Assembly: GCA_015179025.1 (NCBI GenBank) | Contig: WHUX01000532.1 | Coordinates: 1-20,520 of the forward strand | Direction: 5' to 3' | Origin: Terfezia claveryi | Lineage: Eukaryota > Ascomycota > Pezizomycetes > Pezizales > Pezizaceae | Length of the DNA stretch: 20,520 bases | In this document: positions 1 to 9,300 of the stretch, piece after piece | How positions within the stretch are numbered: position 1 is the stretch's first letter | How the letters are laid out: each line of letters starts with the position of its first letter | Translations under genes and position numbers: made by a program | Notes under the pieces: generated by a model | The model's database searches: none | What the model was told of the DNA's origin: nothing | Seen by the model: only the letters and a program-made list of their open reading frames with translations

Positions 1-1
1 T

Positions 2-3000
2 AGAAGGCACAAGCTGAAGGCACATGCCCTATCCATACATGAGGTGAACCTGGAGATCAATAAAACAAGGTCCAAGGAGGAGTGGAAGTCCATGGTTCCG
101 GACGAATACCATGAATTCATTGACCTGTTCTCAGAAAAGGCCGTGGAGAAGCTCGCACCACACCGACCGTACGACCACACTATCCCGCTGATAGAGGGTA
201 AAACCCCCCCCTATGGGCCCCTCTACGGAATGTCTCGGGTAGAGCTGGAAGCCTTGAAGAAGTACTTGGAAGAAAACCTCAACAAGAGCTTCATCCGCCA
301 CAGCTCCTCACTAGCAGGTGCCCCAGTGCTTTTCGTGAAGAAATCGGATGGCTTTCTCCAGTTATGTGTCGATTACCGGGGCCTAAACAAGATAACGGTC
401 AAAAACAGGTACCCCCTACCCTAATCCAGGAGACATTAGCCAGGCTTTCTAAGGCAAAATGGTTCACCAAATTGGACTTGAGAGGGGCGTACAACCTGGT
501 ACGGATCGCTGAGGGGGAGGAGTGGAAAACTGCCTTCCGGACACGTTATGGCCACTTCGAGTACAATGTCATGCCCTTTGGATTAACCAATGCCCCGGCC
601 TCTTTCCAGCACTTTATTAACGATACCCTACGAGACTTCTTGGATGTGTTCTGCATGGCTTACCTCGACGATATCTTGATCTATTCAGATACACTAGCAG
701 AACACAAGATTCATGTCCGGCAGGTGTTGGAAAAGCTCGAGCAAGCCGGACTATACCTCAAGCCCGAGAAATGCGAGTTTCATGTGCAGGAGGTCAAATA
801 TCTGGGGTTGATCATCACCACAGAAGGCATCCGGATGGATCCTGCCAAAGTTGCCGCAATTCAGGAGTGGGAAACCCCTGCCAACTTGAAGTATGTACAA
901 GCCTTCCTAGGATTTGCCAACTTTTACCACCGGTTCATCCTGGGATACTTAAGGATTGCGGCACCCCTGACAGCCTTGACGAAAACGAAGGTAGAAGCTG
1001 GCTAACATCCGACAACGAAAAAGGCCTTCCAGTGGAATCCAGAAGCTCAGTTGGCCTTCCAGAACCTCAAGGAAGCCTTCTGCTTAGCACCGATCCTGGC
1101 CCATTTCAATCCGGACAGCGAATGTATCGTGGAGACTGACGCCTCCGACTATGTCTCCGCGGGGATCTTGTCTCAGTATATCAACGGAATCCTCCACCCC
1201 GTGGCCTACTTCTCAAAAAAGCACTCCCCAGCTGAGTGCAACTACGAGATCTATGACAAAGAGCTGATGGCCATCGTGCGAGCGTTCAAAGCATGGAGGC
1301 CACATCTGGAGTCAGCCAAGGGGATCATCAAGGTACTATCTAATCACAAAAACCTTGAGTATTTTACAACCACCAAGCTGCTTAACCGGCGCAGGCTAGG
1401 TGGTCGGAATTCCTCTCTCGGTTCAACTTTAAAATCAAGTACCGTCCTGGAAAGGCTGGTGGCAAGCCCGATGCGTTAACTCGGAGATCAGGAGATCTCC
1501 CTAAGGGGGGGGATGAAAGGCTAAAATACCAAAATCAGGTGGTATTGAAGCCCGAAAACCTTGATCTGGCGGCCAATGTCCTTACTAAAGCTGAGGCTAA
1601 AGCTGAAGCTGAGGCTAATGCGGAGGCTGAGGCGAGAGCTGACCTCTGACAACTGGTGAGACAGGCATACGAGGACGACCCCTGGCCAAGGAAATCATCG
1701 CCGCAGTGGATTCCAGCCAGCGCCGCCACCCCAAGATCTCATTGGCCGAATGTACCATCCAGGAGGGCCTCCTATACCACCGAGAACAGCTCTATATACC
1801 AGAAGGAGGAGGGTTACGCCTGAGGCTGATCGAGGAACACCACGATACCCTGGTGGCGGGTCACCCTGGAGTGGCCAAGACGTTAGAACTTCTGGCCAGG
1901 GCATACACCTGGATTGGCCAGTGGAAGGACGTGGAGTGGTACATATGGAACTGCCATGTTTGCAAGCATGCTAAGCCTGTCCGCCACGCCCCATATGGCA
2001 CCCTGAAGCCTCTGGATATCCCGGATCGGCCGTGGCTGCACCTGACCATGGATTTCATGACGGGATTGCCAGAAGACTCGGGATTCAACGCCATCTTGAT
2101 GGTGGTGGACCGGCTGACAAAGATGAGGCATGTCGTACCTTGTCGGGAAACCTGTTCTGCTTAGGAGTTGGCCAACCTCTACCTCAATAACGTGTTCTGG
2201 TACCACAGGCTCCCCGAATCTATCGTATCCGACCGTGGCCCTCAGTTCACCTCGGACTTTTGGAGAGCGTTCTGTGAGCTTCTGGGGATCAAAGTGCATT
2301 TGTCAACGGCATATCACCCCCAGACGGACGGCCAATCAGAGAGAATAAACGCTATCATGGAGCAATACCTGCGAGCCTTTGTCAACCACCAGCAGGATAA
2401 CTGGGTTTGTTGCTGGCAACCTGTGAATTCGCCGCCAACAACCAATTCTCGGAGTCCTTGAAAACCTCCCCCTTCCTGGCTAATTACGGCTGGCACCCCT
2501 AGTTCGTAGATGCCCTGGGGCCCCTGGAAAAAGCTCACCCCCCAGCTAAGGAGTTTGCAGTTGGAATCGCTGAACTCCACCGTACCCTGAAAGCCGAGCT
2601 CGGATATGCGCAGGCCCGGCAAGCTGAGTATGCCAATGGATCAAGGTTGCCAGCCCCCCGATACCAGCCAGGAGACAAGGTTTGGCTCTCCAGCCGCCAT
2701 TTCTAGACAGAACGCCCTTCCCGCAAGCTTGACCATAAGTTCCTGGGTCCCTTCAATGTGCTGGGGGCTGTGGGCACTCACGCTTACCGCCTGAGGTTCC
2801 CCAGAGACATCAAACGCCACCCAGTTGTCCATGTCTCCGAGATCGAGCCCTCCGCGGATGACCCTCTCCCCGGCCAGAAACACCCTCCACCTCCCCCCGT
2901 AGTTATCAAAGGTGAGGAGGAATGGGAGGTAGAGGAAGTGCTGGACTCCCGAAGAAGGTATGGGCACCTGCAATATAAGGTCAAATGGCTGGGAGATGAG

Positions 3001-3099
3001 GTGACGACCTGGCAACCAGCGGAGGACCTGGAAAACGCACAGGACTTGTTCACTCTGTTCCACCAGCATTACCCCTGGAAGCCTCGCCCCACCCAATGA
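2..3099 (+). pseudogene. pol: Broken pol polyprotein of copy A: RT, RNase H, integrase, chromodomain
   Basis: Reverse-transcribes element RNA and integrates the cDNA in the nucleus. RT spans about 230-1000, with the catalytic YLDD at 661-672. RNase H starts near 1120 with VETDAS (Asp at 1138-1140), but the third catalytic Asp of the SDH motif is Asn here (AAT at 1342-1344). Integrase has an HHCC zinc finger at about 1834-1965 and a D,D35E core: Asp 2051-2053, Asp 2231-2233, Glu 2339-2341, exactly 35 residues between the last two. The chromodomain (EEEWEVEEVLDS to the FHQHYP tail) covers about 2911-3075, and the final TGA is 3097-3099. Lesions by comparison with copy C: one-base losses near 420, 1392, 1680 and 2407; stops TAA near 1003, TGA 1647-1649, TAG 2162-2164, TAG 2500-2502 and TAG 2704-2706. 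The TGA at 1647 is shared with copy C; the other lesions are private to A. Confidence 0.93.
1647..1649 (+). other. In-frame UGA between RNase H and integrase, copy A
   Basis: After correcting the one-base loss near 1392, the reading frame runs open through the Ala/Glu-rich linker to GAC CTC TGA CAA CTG and continues into the integrase N-terminus (VRQAYEDDP). Copy C has the same TGA at the same codon. It may be a readthrough site or an inherited null mutation; see findings. Confidence 0.6.
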
Positions 3100-3279
3100 T
3101 ATTCTTGTCATCCTGGAATTGGTTATTAGGGTTGTTATTGTCGTTGTTGTTGGGATTATTGTTGGTACGTACTTCCGGCGTTAGGGTTGTGTTATGACTT
3201 ATTGGTTTAGTCGTCTGTTTTGTTTGTTTGTTTTTGTCTTGCCTTTCGCCTTGTCTTTCGTCGCTGGGGCTCCGAGCCT

Positions 3280-3292
3280 AAAGAGGGGATAG
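3280..3292 (+). other. Polypurine tract of copy A
   Basis: The purine-rich run AAAGAGGGGATAG directly abuts the TGTCACAACC start of the 3' LTR. This is the expected plus-strand primer position for an LTR retrotransposon. Copy C has a near-identical tract (AAAGGAGGGATAG) at the same place. About 180 bases of T-rich, non-coding 3' untranslated sequence separate it from the pol stop. Confidence 0.8.
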
Positions 3293-3376
3293 TGTCACAA
3301 CCGTCCTTTCCTAGCCGGGTTCGAGAGTCAGATGGGATTCCGTCCGACTCTCGTTATTGTTGATTGTAGTCTTGAT

Positions 3377-3452
3377 TTGACACTCGAACCGGCTTGTTCG
3401 GGTATCATACTGTTTTGACACTCGAACAGGCTTGTTCGGGTGTCGTTGATGC
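3377..3452 (+). repeat. 38-bp direct tandem duplication in LTR A
   Basis: Two adjacent 38-base units, 3377-3414 and 3415-3452, both start TTGACACTCGAAC and share GGCTTGTTCGGGT. The LTR of E lacks this block, which accounts for much of the length difference between the two LTRs. Confidence 0.85.
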
Positions 3453-3527
3453 ATGATTGTTATCTTAGCTTCCGAGATAGGAATCTCGGGAAGCTTATTC
3501 CTTCCATGGCCTTGGCCTGGAATCATG

Positions 3528-3536
3528 TATATATAT
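3528..3536 (+). promoter_or_regulatory. TATA-like box of LTR A
   Basis: TATATATAT lies upstream of the conserved CTTGTATACCCAATACAGG region. The same arrangement occurs in E (TATATATA at 8186-8193) and, on the minus strand, in C (12571-12578). That is consistent with the U3 promoter of the element. Activity is inferred only. Confidence 0.5.
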
Positions 3537-4017
3537 CTTCGTCCCTCCGCCCTCTCGTTGGATCCCTATCCAACGTCTTGTATACCCAATACAGGACCTT
3601 GCTTCCCCCAGCACTTGTGCACCTCCCTTGTGCATATCTTTGTCTCAAACAAACAACTCTGCAGTACAGCTGCCTCCCTTGACACACGCGGCAACTGCCT
3701 CCGCGTGTCTCGTGTCCCTTGCCCTCTGCCTCTTGCCTCTTGCCCTTGCCCCCGTCTCAGTCTTCCCCTGGTCACACACGTAGCATTCCTATATATGTCT
3801 TACCCTAGCCTTTCCCCCGATCACACAAGTAGCGCTTCTACGTGTGCGATTGCCCCTTGCCACTTCCCCGGCGTACCCCTTGGTCGCCTTGTCCCCCAGA
3901 GCCCTCGTTACAATAAAGAGTTTATTATAATAGTTAAAGGTTATAATAAAAAGTACTTGTCAATAGGAAGTTATTAAATATATAACTTATACTTTAAGAT
4001 TTAGATACATATTTAAA

Positions 4018-4069
4018 GACTTGGTTCCTCTTTACTAAAGTCAGACTTAGTTCCTCTTCACCAAAGTCA
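4018..4069. repeat. 26-bp tandem duplication
   Basis: Two adjacent units at 4018-4043 and 4044-4069 share GACTT(A/G)GTTCCTCTT and end in AAAGTCA. They are immediately followed by an inverted repeat ACAATTGA (4072-4079) / TCAATTGT (4089-4096). Confidence 0.8.
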
Positions 4070-4133
4070 GTACAATTGAATTGGTTACTCAATTGTAAGG
4101 TCCCATATTTCTTGGTAATGTGTGACAAACTTA

Positions 4134-4303
4134 ATAACTTATGTTGGAAAGGTTGGAGGCCTGACTGAACAGTTATTTATTATTGTGTGGCATTAAAAAA
4201 TCTTATCAGTATAATAACATAACTTATATTGGAAAGGTTGGAGGCCTGACTGAACAGTTATTTATTATTGTGTGGCATCAACAAATCTTATCAGTATAAC
4301 AAC
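4134..4303. repeat. 85-bp tandem duplication
   Basis: Two units offset by 85 bases share AACTTAT(A/G)TTGGAAAGG, the block GGAGGCCTGACTGAACAG, and the tail AAATCTTATCAGTATAA. The differences seen are mostly transitions. The first unit contains the TGTTGG start of the candidate LTR. Confidence 0.8.
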
Positions 4304-4835
4304 ATATGTTTAAGTAACAACTTGTGACAAGGTAAAGCTTTAATTTTTAAGAGTAGGACTCTCTTTTTTGAGAGAGCTATGTAAGGAAGTCACATTCTAT
4401 TTCCTAATAAAATATAACTCCCGTTACATACCAACTTCTAACCTAGGAGAATAAGATATTATTAGGCTACCAGGGTCAGCCGGCAGATAATAATAATAGG
4501 TATAGTAACTCATGTATTTCATTAAAATAATGAGCATAACTCAATTAATGAGTCACATGGTACTTGTAGTTATATTTCCTAATAGTTTTTGGAAGTTTCT
4601 ATCATATTGATTTCAAATCATGTAATAGGTCAGATAATGGCGCACTTTCCCAGTACTGCCCCAGCACTGCCCCACTCTGGACAGTATATAGTCCTCTGAA
4701 TTCCCTTCAGTTGGAGGAGTATTTAAGCCAGTAATAGAGACAGAAATAGAGTAGTAGATATCTACCAATAATAAAGTATTGAGCTATTATATTCTAGGCC
4801 CGTTTGGGCCCATCTCTCTCTATGTTCCAATAACA
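4142..4835 (+). repeat. Candidate solo copia-like LTR
   Basis: Seen: a TGTTGGAAAGG start, TATA-like runs near 4685 and 4722, an AATAAAG about 60 bases before the end, and a CCAATAACA end (TG...CA, about 694 bp). The end is followed by GTTATAGGCC, which partly resembles the anticodon-half complement of initiator tRNA-Met used as a primer site by many fungal Ty1/copia elements. No second LTR or target duplication was found, so both the boundaries and the class are inference. Confidence 0.35.
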
Positions 4836-4917
4836 AGTTATAGGCCGGTCGGGCCTACCTTTTACAACTACAGTGACAATAGAATATATATATAAGTAAG
4901 ATATACTTAAACAGAAG

Positions 4918-4954
4918 CTATAGGTTCCGTGTACCTATAGTTTACTGTAGTAAA
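4918..4954. repeat. Two adjacent perfect hairpins
   Basis: CTATAGGT (4918-4925) pairs with ACCTATAG (4933-4940) over a 7-base loop. It is followed at once by TTTACT-GT-AGTAAA (4941-4954). Both stems are perfect. They abut the 41-bp tandem duplication. Confidence 0.75.
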
Positions 4955-5030
4955 CTCTGATATTGCCGCCCAATAGTAGAGAGTTGGTTAGTAAACTCTG
5001 ATATTGCCGCCCAGCAGTAGAGAGTTGGTT
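4949..5030. repeat. 41-bp tandem duplication
   Basis: Units 4949-4989 and 4990-5030 differ only at an AATAG/AGCAG position. Each carries AACTCT near its start and AGAGTT near its end, an internal inverted repeat. The duplication ends about 25 bases before the breakpoint with copy B. Confidence 0.85.
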
Positions 5031-5042
5031 ATGAAGCACGCT

Positions 5043-6425
5043 GCCTTACTTTACAATGTCATCCAGATATGCAGTACAGAATACATCCAAGAAGTCTTAT
5101 AGAGTGTTATTGATGATGTGCTGGAATAATGCTAGGGTATTGGTTAACCCGAACAGCATAACATTGTACTCGAAATAGCCATATCGTGTCCGGAAGGACG
5201 TTTTCCACTCCTCTCCTTTGTTGATCTATACCAGGTTGTATGCCCCTCTTAGATCCAATTTAGTAAACCACTGTACTTTAGAAAGCCTGGCTAATGTCTC
5301 CTGAATTAGAGGTAAGGGATACTTGTTCTTAATTGTTATCTTGTTCAAGCCATAATAATCAACACATAACTTGAGAGAGCCATCTGACTTCTTCACAAAT
5401 AACATAGGAGCACCTGCTAGTGAGAAGCTATGGTAAATGAAGCATTTGTAGAGGTTTTCTTCCAAGTATTTTTTCAGAGCTTCCAGTTCTACCTGGGACA
5501 TTCTGTAGAGAGGTCTATAAGGGGGGATCTTGCCTTCCACTAGTAGAATTGTATGATTACATGGTCGATGGGGGCCTAGCTTTTCTGCTACTTTTTCTGA
5601 GAATAGGTCAATAAACTTGTAGTATTCATCTAGGACCAAGGATTTCCACTCATTTTTAGACCTTATCTTATTAATCTCCAGATTGATCTCATAAATTAAG
5701 AGGGTATATGCCTTAAGCTTATGCTTTCTGGTAAGGTAAGCAAAAGCCTCTACTCCAATAAAGTTAATATTTATGGGTTTTGTATGGGTAGAAGACATTG
5801 GAAGAATAGGGGTAATAGGGTTATTGATATTAAAGTATATGGCAGTTTGGTGTTCTACCTGAGTAGGGTCCTCTACCGGGGGTGGTAGTGTATATAACCC
5901 TTTAATAGAGGTCCACGGGGCGCTACAGTACCTTTTACAATATTCACTATTGAAAGTCAAGGTGTATGAGCCAAAGCTAACAGAGATATCATGCATTTTG
6001 AGTTAAGGAATCCCCAGAACAATAGAGTATTTAAGCTTGGTCACAAATATTAGTAGGTTCTCAGAATGGTCCCCAATGGTATTGGGTAAACAAACAAGGT
6101 CTATAATAGCCCCAGAAGAGATTGGGCAGATATCAATAATATTGAGAAGGCAGGGGGTCTGGAGTTTGGCTATTAGTATAGAGTTTTTACTGATGAAGGT
6201 TTGATTAATGAATGCAATTTCTAAAGTACTACAATTAATGAGAGCTAATGTTACCACTATTTTACTATTGAATTTTACAGTTATTGGTACTACAAAGTGC
6301 TTGCCAAATAAGTGAGATTCATTAACAGATATATGTGCAGGCAAAGAAAATGCAGATAAAGATAAATAACCCTGGTCAGCTCCTTTGCTAGTGTCAGTAA
6401 GTAGGCAAGGGACAAGGCTTTTCCT
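5043..6425 (-). pseudogene. pol: Pol fragment of copy B: protease and RT start
   Basis: A single reading frame without frameshifts runs from the -1 slip position near 6425 down to about 5043. Order: linker, retropepsin-like protease (6330-6000), variable spacer, and RT from about 5680 ending just after YLDD. The protease active-site motif, D-C-G-A-S in copy C, is N-C-S-T-L here. Stops: TAA 6003-6005, where relatives have Trp in GIPWLRM (TGG to TAA, two G-to-A steps), TAG 5226-5228 (Gln in relatives), and one more near 5118 in the sequence matching TLRDF of copy C. RNase H, integrase and chromodomain are missing. It cannot be functional. Confidence 0.88.
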
Positions 6426-7634
6426 GACTCGTCCACCTCCAAAATCCTGGTTTTTGATATGTAGGAGATAGCATAGATAGCTAGGGAGTGGTTTTTTTGC
6501 AGAGCACATGCTATAATGAAGTGATCCTCTTTCCTACAGGCAATGCACAACCCATTGTTGCAGTGACGTTCCCTCTCTTTTTGTGTTAAGTGGGACCTTT
6601 CTAATAATAAATTCATAGGGGTAGTGCTGCCCACTACTAGAGATGGGTGGGCTGGCTTATTGACTGTAGCTTAGGTCTAAGGACTAGAGTTCTAGAGTCG
6701 AGTTTGTTGCTGGAGGTGCTGGACTTTAACAGAAGGCTGATAGGTACTAGGGGCACTAGCCTAAACTCTCAACCTAGCCATCTTTTACTCCATCTTAGAT
6801 GCCTGATCAATGAATTCATCTAGAGTTTTAACATCTGGAGATTAGAGGAGGGTCTATTTGAGCTTAATATTAAGGCCTTTCTCGAACAGTTCTAGCTTTA
6901 CCTAATCATTCTACTCTACCTCTACTGCCAATCTTAAGAATTCTGCCACATATATTAAAAGGTCATGGCCCTTTTGTTTTAGTATTCGGAGAGTACGAGT
7001 GGCCGTACCTATGGGGTCTAGAAATCCGAAGGTATGGTTGAGGATTGTAAGTAGAGCAGCAACTATAGGGAAGTTGAAGTGGTTATTGGGTACATAGGGT
7101 TAGACCTGGTCCAAAGCTCTGCCCTCTAATAGGCCATATATATAAGCTAATCAGTACTGAATAGTAAGGTATTTTACAGCATCCCTAGTTGGTTTGATTT
7201 TGATGGAATTTTTCCAGGCTTTCGGGTGAGTCCTGTCACTATTAAACTTTGGCAGGATAGGAAGATCCTACGTCTTAGGTGTTTATGGTGCTTGGGGTGC
7301 TGGGGCTACTTGGATTGTATTCAGGGCTCTATTCATGTTCTGGATAGTCCTTCTTTCATTGATCAAGTCATTCTGGGTGGTTGCAAGGTCAGCCTGGTAG
7401 GAGAGAAGGTCTTTAGTGAGTATCATGACTTCATTATTGGTTCTTGTCTGTTTTTGTAGGCCTTTATATATTGCAGACTCTGGATATTGGCCTAAGGCAT
7501 CTGCCACCAGGTATATATCAATAATAGTCTAACTATAGCTGCCGAAATCGGCTTGGTTTATATGAATGTGTAGAGCTTGCCAGGCTCAAAATCTGGCTGC
7601 AAGCATAGAAGTGGTGTCTTGGGTAGCTATTGAG
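6290..7634 (-). pseudogene. gag: Gag remnant of copy B
   Basis: Capsid/nucleocapsid precursor that packages element RNA into cytoplasmic particles. A charged, probably coiled-coil N-terminal part lies at about 7500-7290. The capsid-like core (FGFLDPIG, then KTLDEFIDQASKME) lies at about 7230-6770. A CCHC knuckle, C-I-A-C-R-K-E-D-H-F-I-I-A-C, lies near 6545-6505. Several stops occur, including a TAA/TAG pair near 7283 and 7268. The gag stop conserved in C and E (TAG) is TAC at 6401-6403 here, so the frame runs on to 6290. The expected start codon near 7634 is not preserved. The slip-like heptamer is AGGAAAA (6419-6425). Confidence 0.82.
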
Positions 7635-7665
7635 AATACCAGTTGATTAGAGTGATCCAATATAG

Positions 7666-8028
7666 TATAACGATAGCTCTTGGGACAAGGCGACAAAAGG
7701 GTACATTGGAGCAAGGACAGAAACAAGGTGAAATATATATAGGAGCGCTTCGTGTGTAACTAGGAAAAGTAAGCTTGTTATGGACACCTGTCACGGATAT
7801 TACAGACGACGTCATGGAGAGCAGGATGTTCAGAAGGTAGAGGCTAGAGCAAGATACATGTAGGAATGCTACATGTATGACTAGGGGAAGGCTAGAATAG
7901 GGTAAGGGCAAGAGGCAAGAGGCAAAGATAAGAGACATGCAGAAGTAGTTGCCATATATGTCAGAGGGAGACAGCTGGGCTGCAAAGCTGTTTACGAGAC
8001 AAGGAGGTGTAGAAGGAAAGTGCACAAC
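7666..8028 (-). repeat. 5' LTR remnant of copy B (363 bp)
   Basis: Aligns with the reverse complement of LTR A and with LTR C. Its inner end reads TATAACG where C has TGTAACG. It holds a perfect hairpin at 7854-7878 with loop GAATG, discussed in findings. It is interrupted at 8028/8029 by the start of E's LTR, at a point where relatives continue after GTGCAC(A/C)AA. The 5 bases before E (ACAAC) are E's expected left target duplication. Confidence 0.82.
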
Positions 8029-8256
8029 TGTCACAACCGTCCTTTCCTAGCCAGGTTTGAGAGTCGGACGGGATTCCGTCCGACTCTGGTTATTGTTGAC
8101 TAATATCGTTGTTATCCCTATTCCCGAGATAAGGGGTCTCGGAAACCTTATTCCTTTCGGTGGCCTTGGCCAGGAAGGAAGCCTGTATATATAGCTTGCT
8201 CTCTCCACCCTCTTGTTGGATCCCCATCCAAAGTCTTGTATACCCAATACAGGACC
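8029..8256 (+). repeat. 5' LTR of copy E, left part
   Basis: Starts TGTCACAACCGTCC, like LTR A. It holds a strong hairpin near its start: AGAGTCGGACGG (8060-8071) pairs with CCGTCCGACTCT (8076-8087) over a 4-base GATT loop. A TATA-like run lies at 8186-8193 and the GTTGGAT/ATCCAA pair follows. The sequence ends in GGACC, the left target duplication of T. With the right part, the LTR is about 545 bp. Confidence 0.9.
8252..8256. other. Target-site duplication of T, left copy
   Basis: GGACC here and again at 9961-9965. The uninterrupted LTR A has a single GGACC at the same place (ACAGGACCTTGCTT), so the 5-bp duplication is proven by comparison within the window. Confidence 0.9.
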
Positions 8257-8552
8257 TGTTAGAGGCGAGCCAGCGATATGGGGATATCTGTTGGCATATT
8301 GATATATTTGGAGCCTGCGAAGGCATAATCACTGGTCTCGGGCCTAACTGGGCTACACTGAGCATATAGTGAAGAATATAGACTGATTCATTCGATAAAG
8401 TAAAGTAACCCAGCGATACAAGACTTCACTTGAGTCTTAGAGAACAAGAACTAGATACAAGACGTGGGCAAATATATAGGAAAGCGGGGTTGACTTCATG
8501 CCACCCACCATTGGGTGGCGCTGGCCCGGTCTGCATAATCTCAGCCATAACA
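8257..8552 (-). repeat. 3' LTR of T
   Basis: 296 bp. It differs from 9665-9960 at about 16 positions by eye, mostly transitions, roughly 95% identity. It contains CCACCCA-CCAT-TGGGTGG (8501-8518), a hairpin that is partly decayed in the other copy. Confidence 0.88.
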
Positions 8553-8567
8553 GTGCTCCCCCTCTGC
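8553..8567 (-). other. Polypurine tract of T
   Basis: On the minus strand this reads GCAGAGGGGGAGCAC and immediately precedes the LTR terminus TGTTATGG. It sets the orientation of T. Confidence 0.65.
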
Positions 8568-8670
8568 TAGAGGGCGTCCCGACTGACCAACTTCACCATC
8601 CCTCTGATTCACATGCTCATGTTTTCAGTATAGACAATGGTGCGTGTTCCGTGCGTTTGGTCAACCCCAA

Positions 8671-8718
8671 CAATATTGGACACTTGGTCCATGACAATAT
8701 TGGACACTTGGTCCGCAA
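8671..8718. repeat. 24-bp tandem duplication inside T
   Basis: CAATATTGGACACTTGGTCC occurs at 8671 and again at 8695, a period of 24. The interior 8568-9300 otherwise shows no recognisable gene. Confidence 0.85.
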
Positions 8719-9300
8719 TAATAGCGCCTAAACAGTCTTGCACATTCTGTGGGGACCCTTGGCCTGTAGGGAGGCTCGGAAGGATGGGGGTATTCTGTCA
8801 AACATAGTGGCGTCATGCCAATGCTTAAACATCAGACTGGGTGGCTTCACTTCTCTGGCGACTTGCCATCGATCTGCTTTCCGTAATTTTGAGGGGTATC
8901 TTGAACAAGATGTGCATCATATGTATGGATCATAGATCCGGGATATCTTAAACATGAGGTGTATCATATATATAAATCCGAAGATCTAGGCATTGGAAGA
9001 ATCCACACATTCAGGGTAATCTTGGTAGGGGGGAGTATTCCCATATGCCATTGCCATTAAAAACCTCTGCGTGGCAAAACCCTGTGGGAAAAAGCCAGTG
9101 ACACAGGAAAAGGTTCAATACATGCTTTCCTAGCTATCCCAGCTATCCAACCCGACTTACCAGTGCAAGGGGGGGTCTTGTTCATTTGCACGCTTGGGGT
9201 GCTCATTCGTGTCTTTAGTGCTCGCAGCGCTCGTTTGGGTGAGCTTGGAGGGCGATCTTGAGCTTTAAGCTCATTCAGGAGCATGTAAGCTCGCCCATCA

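Larger units (their letters stand above)
1..3912 (+). mobile_element. Ty3/gypsy chromovirus copy A, 5' part outside window
   Basis: This is the 3' part of an LTR retrotransposon: pol (RT, RNase H, integrase, chromodomain), a short 3' untranslated stretch, a polypurine tract and a 3' LTR ending in CA. Gag, protease and the 5' LTR lie left of the window. Domain order RT-RNaseH-IN is Ty3/gypsy, and the C-terminal chromodomain makes it a chromovirus. Copies B, C and E in this window belong to the same or a very close family, because their proteins and LTR backbones align along their length. The coding region has at least four frameshifts and several stops, so it cannot be autonomous. The 5 bases after the LTR (ATAAA) would be one half of a target duplication whose partner is not visible. 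Confidence 0.93.
3293..3912 (+). repeat. 3' LTR of copy A (620 bp)
   Basis: Starts TGTCACAACCGTCC after the polypurine tract and ends CCCTCGTTACA, with TG...CA termini. The same backbone is seen in the LTRs of E (8029-8256 plus 9961-10282), C (12241-12758, reverse) and B (7666-8028, reverse). From 5' to 3' it holds a GAGAGTC/GACTCTC inverted repeat at 3323-3352, a 38-bp tandem duplication, a TATA-like run, a CGTTGGAT/ATCCAACG hairpin at 3556-3575, a C/T-rich stretch, and two degenerate CACACGTAG/CTACGTGTG hairpins at about 3772-3846. Confidence 0.92.
3913..5056. other. AT-rich non-coding stretch between copies A and B
   Basis: No protein-coding signal is visible on either strand. The stretch is visibly AT-rich and holds four tandem or inverted repeats, listed separately. 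A possible solo copia-type LTR lies at 4142-4835. At its right edge the copy B homology begins within about 5043-5057; B's pol matches its relatives up to the YLDD codons and then stops matching. The stretch may be target DNA, a second decayed element, or both. Confidence 0.6.
5043..8028 (-). mobile_element. Ty3/gypsy copy B, RIP-like decayed, truncated in RT
   Basis: Read on the minus strand: a 5' LTR remnant (8028-7666), a leader resembling that of E (TTGGATC follows the LTR), gag, protease, spacer, and RT up to YLDD, where it stops near 5043-5057. Its right end is cut by the insertion of E at 8029; the rest of B's 5' LTR should lie beyond the window. It is the most AT-rich and most diverged of the four family members here, and its differences are dominated by G-to-A and C-to-T. 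Being the outermost target of the nest, it is also the oldest insertion by position. Confidence 0.88.

Noticed and set aside
1647..1649. Selenocysteine or altered genetic code to explain the UGA
   Set aside because: UGA also ends the pol frames of A, C and D at the expected place, and no selenocysteine element is visible. Readthrough or shared decay is simpler.
3110..3200. TTAGGG motifs suggesting a telomeric repeat
   Set aside because: Only isolated occurrences within a T/G-rich 3' untranslated stretch of copy A; there is no tandem array.
3453..3977. 174-codon reading frame as a separate gene
   Set aside because: It lies in LTR A and runs past its end into flanking DNA. It has no recognisable domain and reflects the C/T-rich composition of the LTR.
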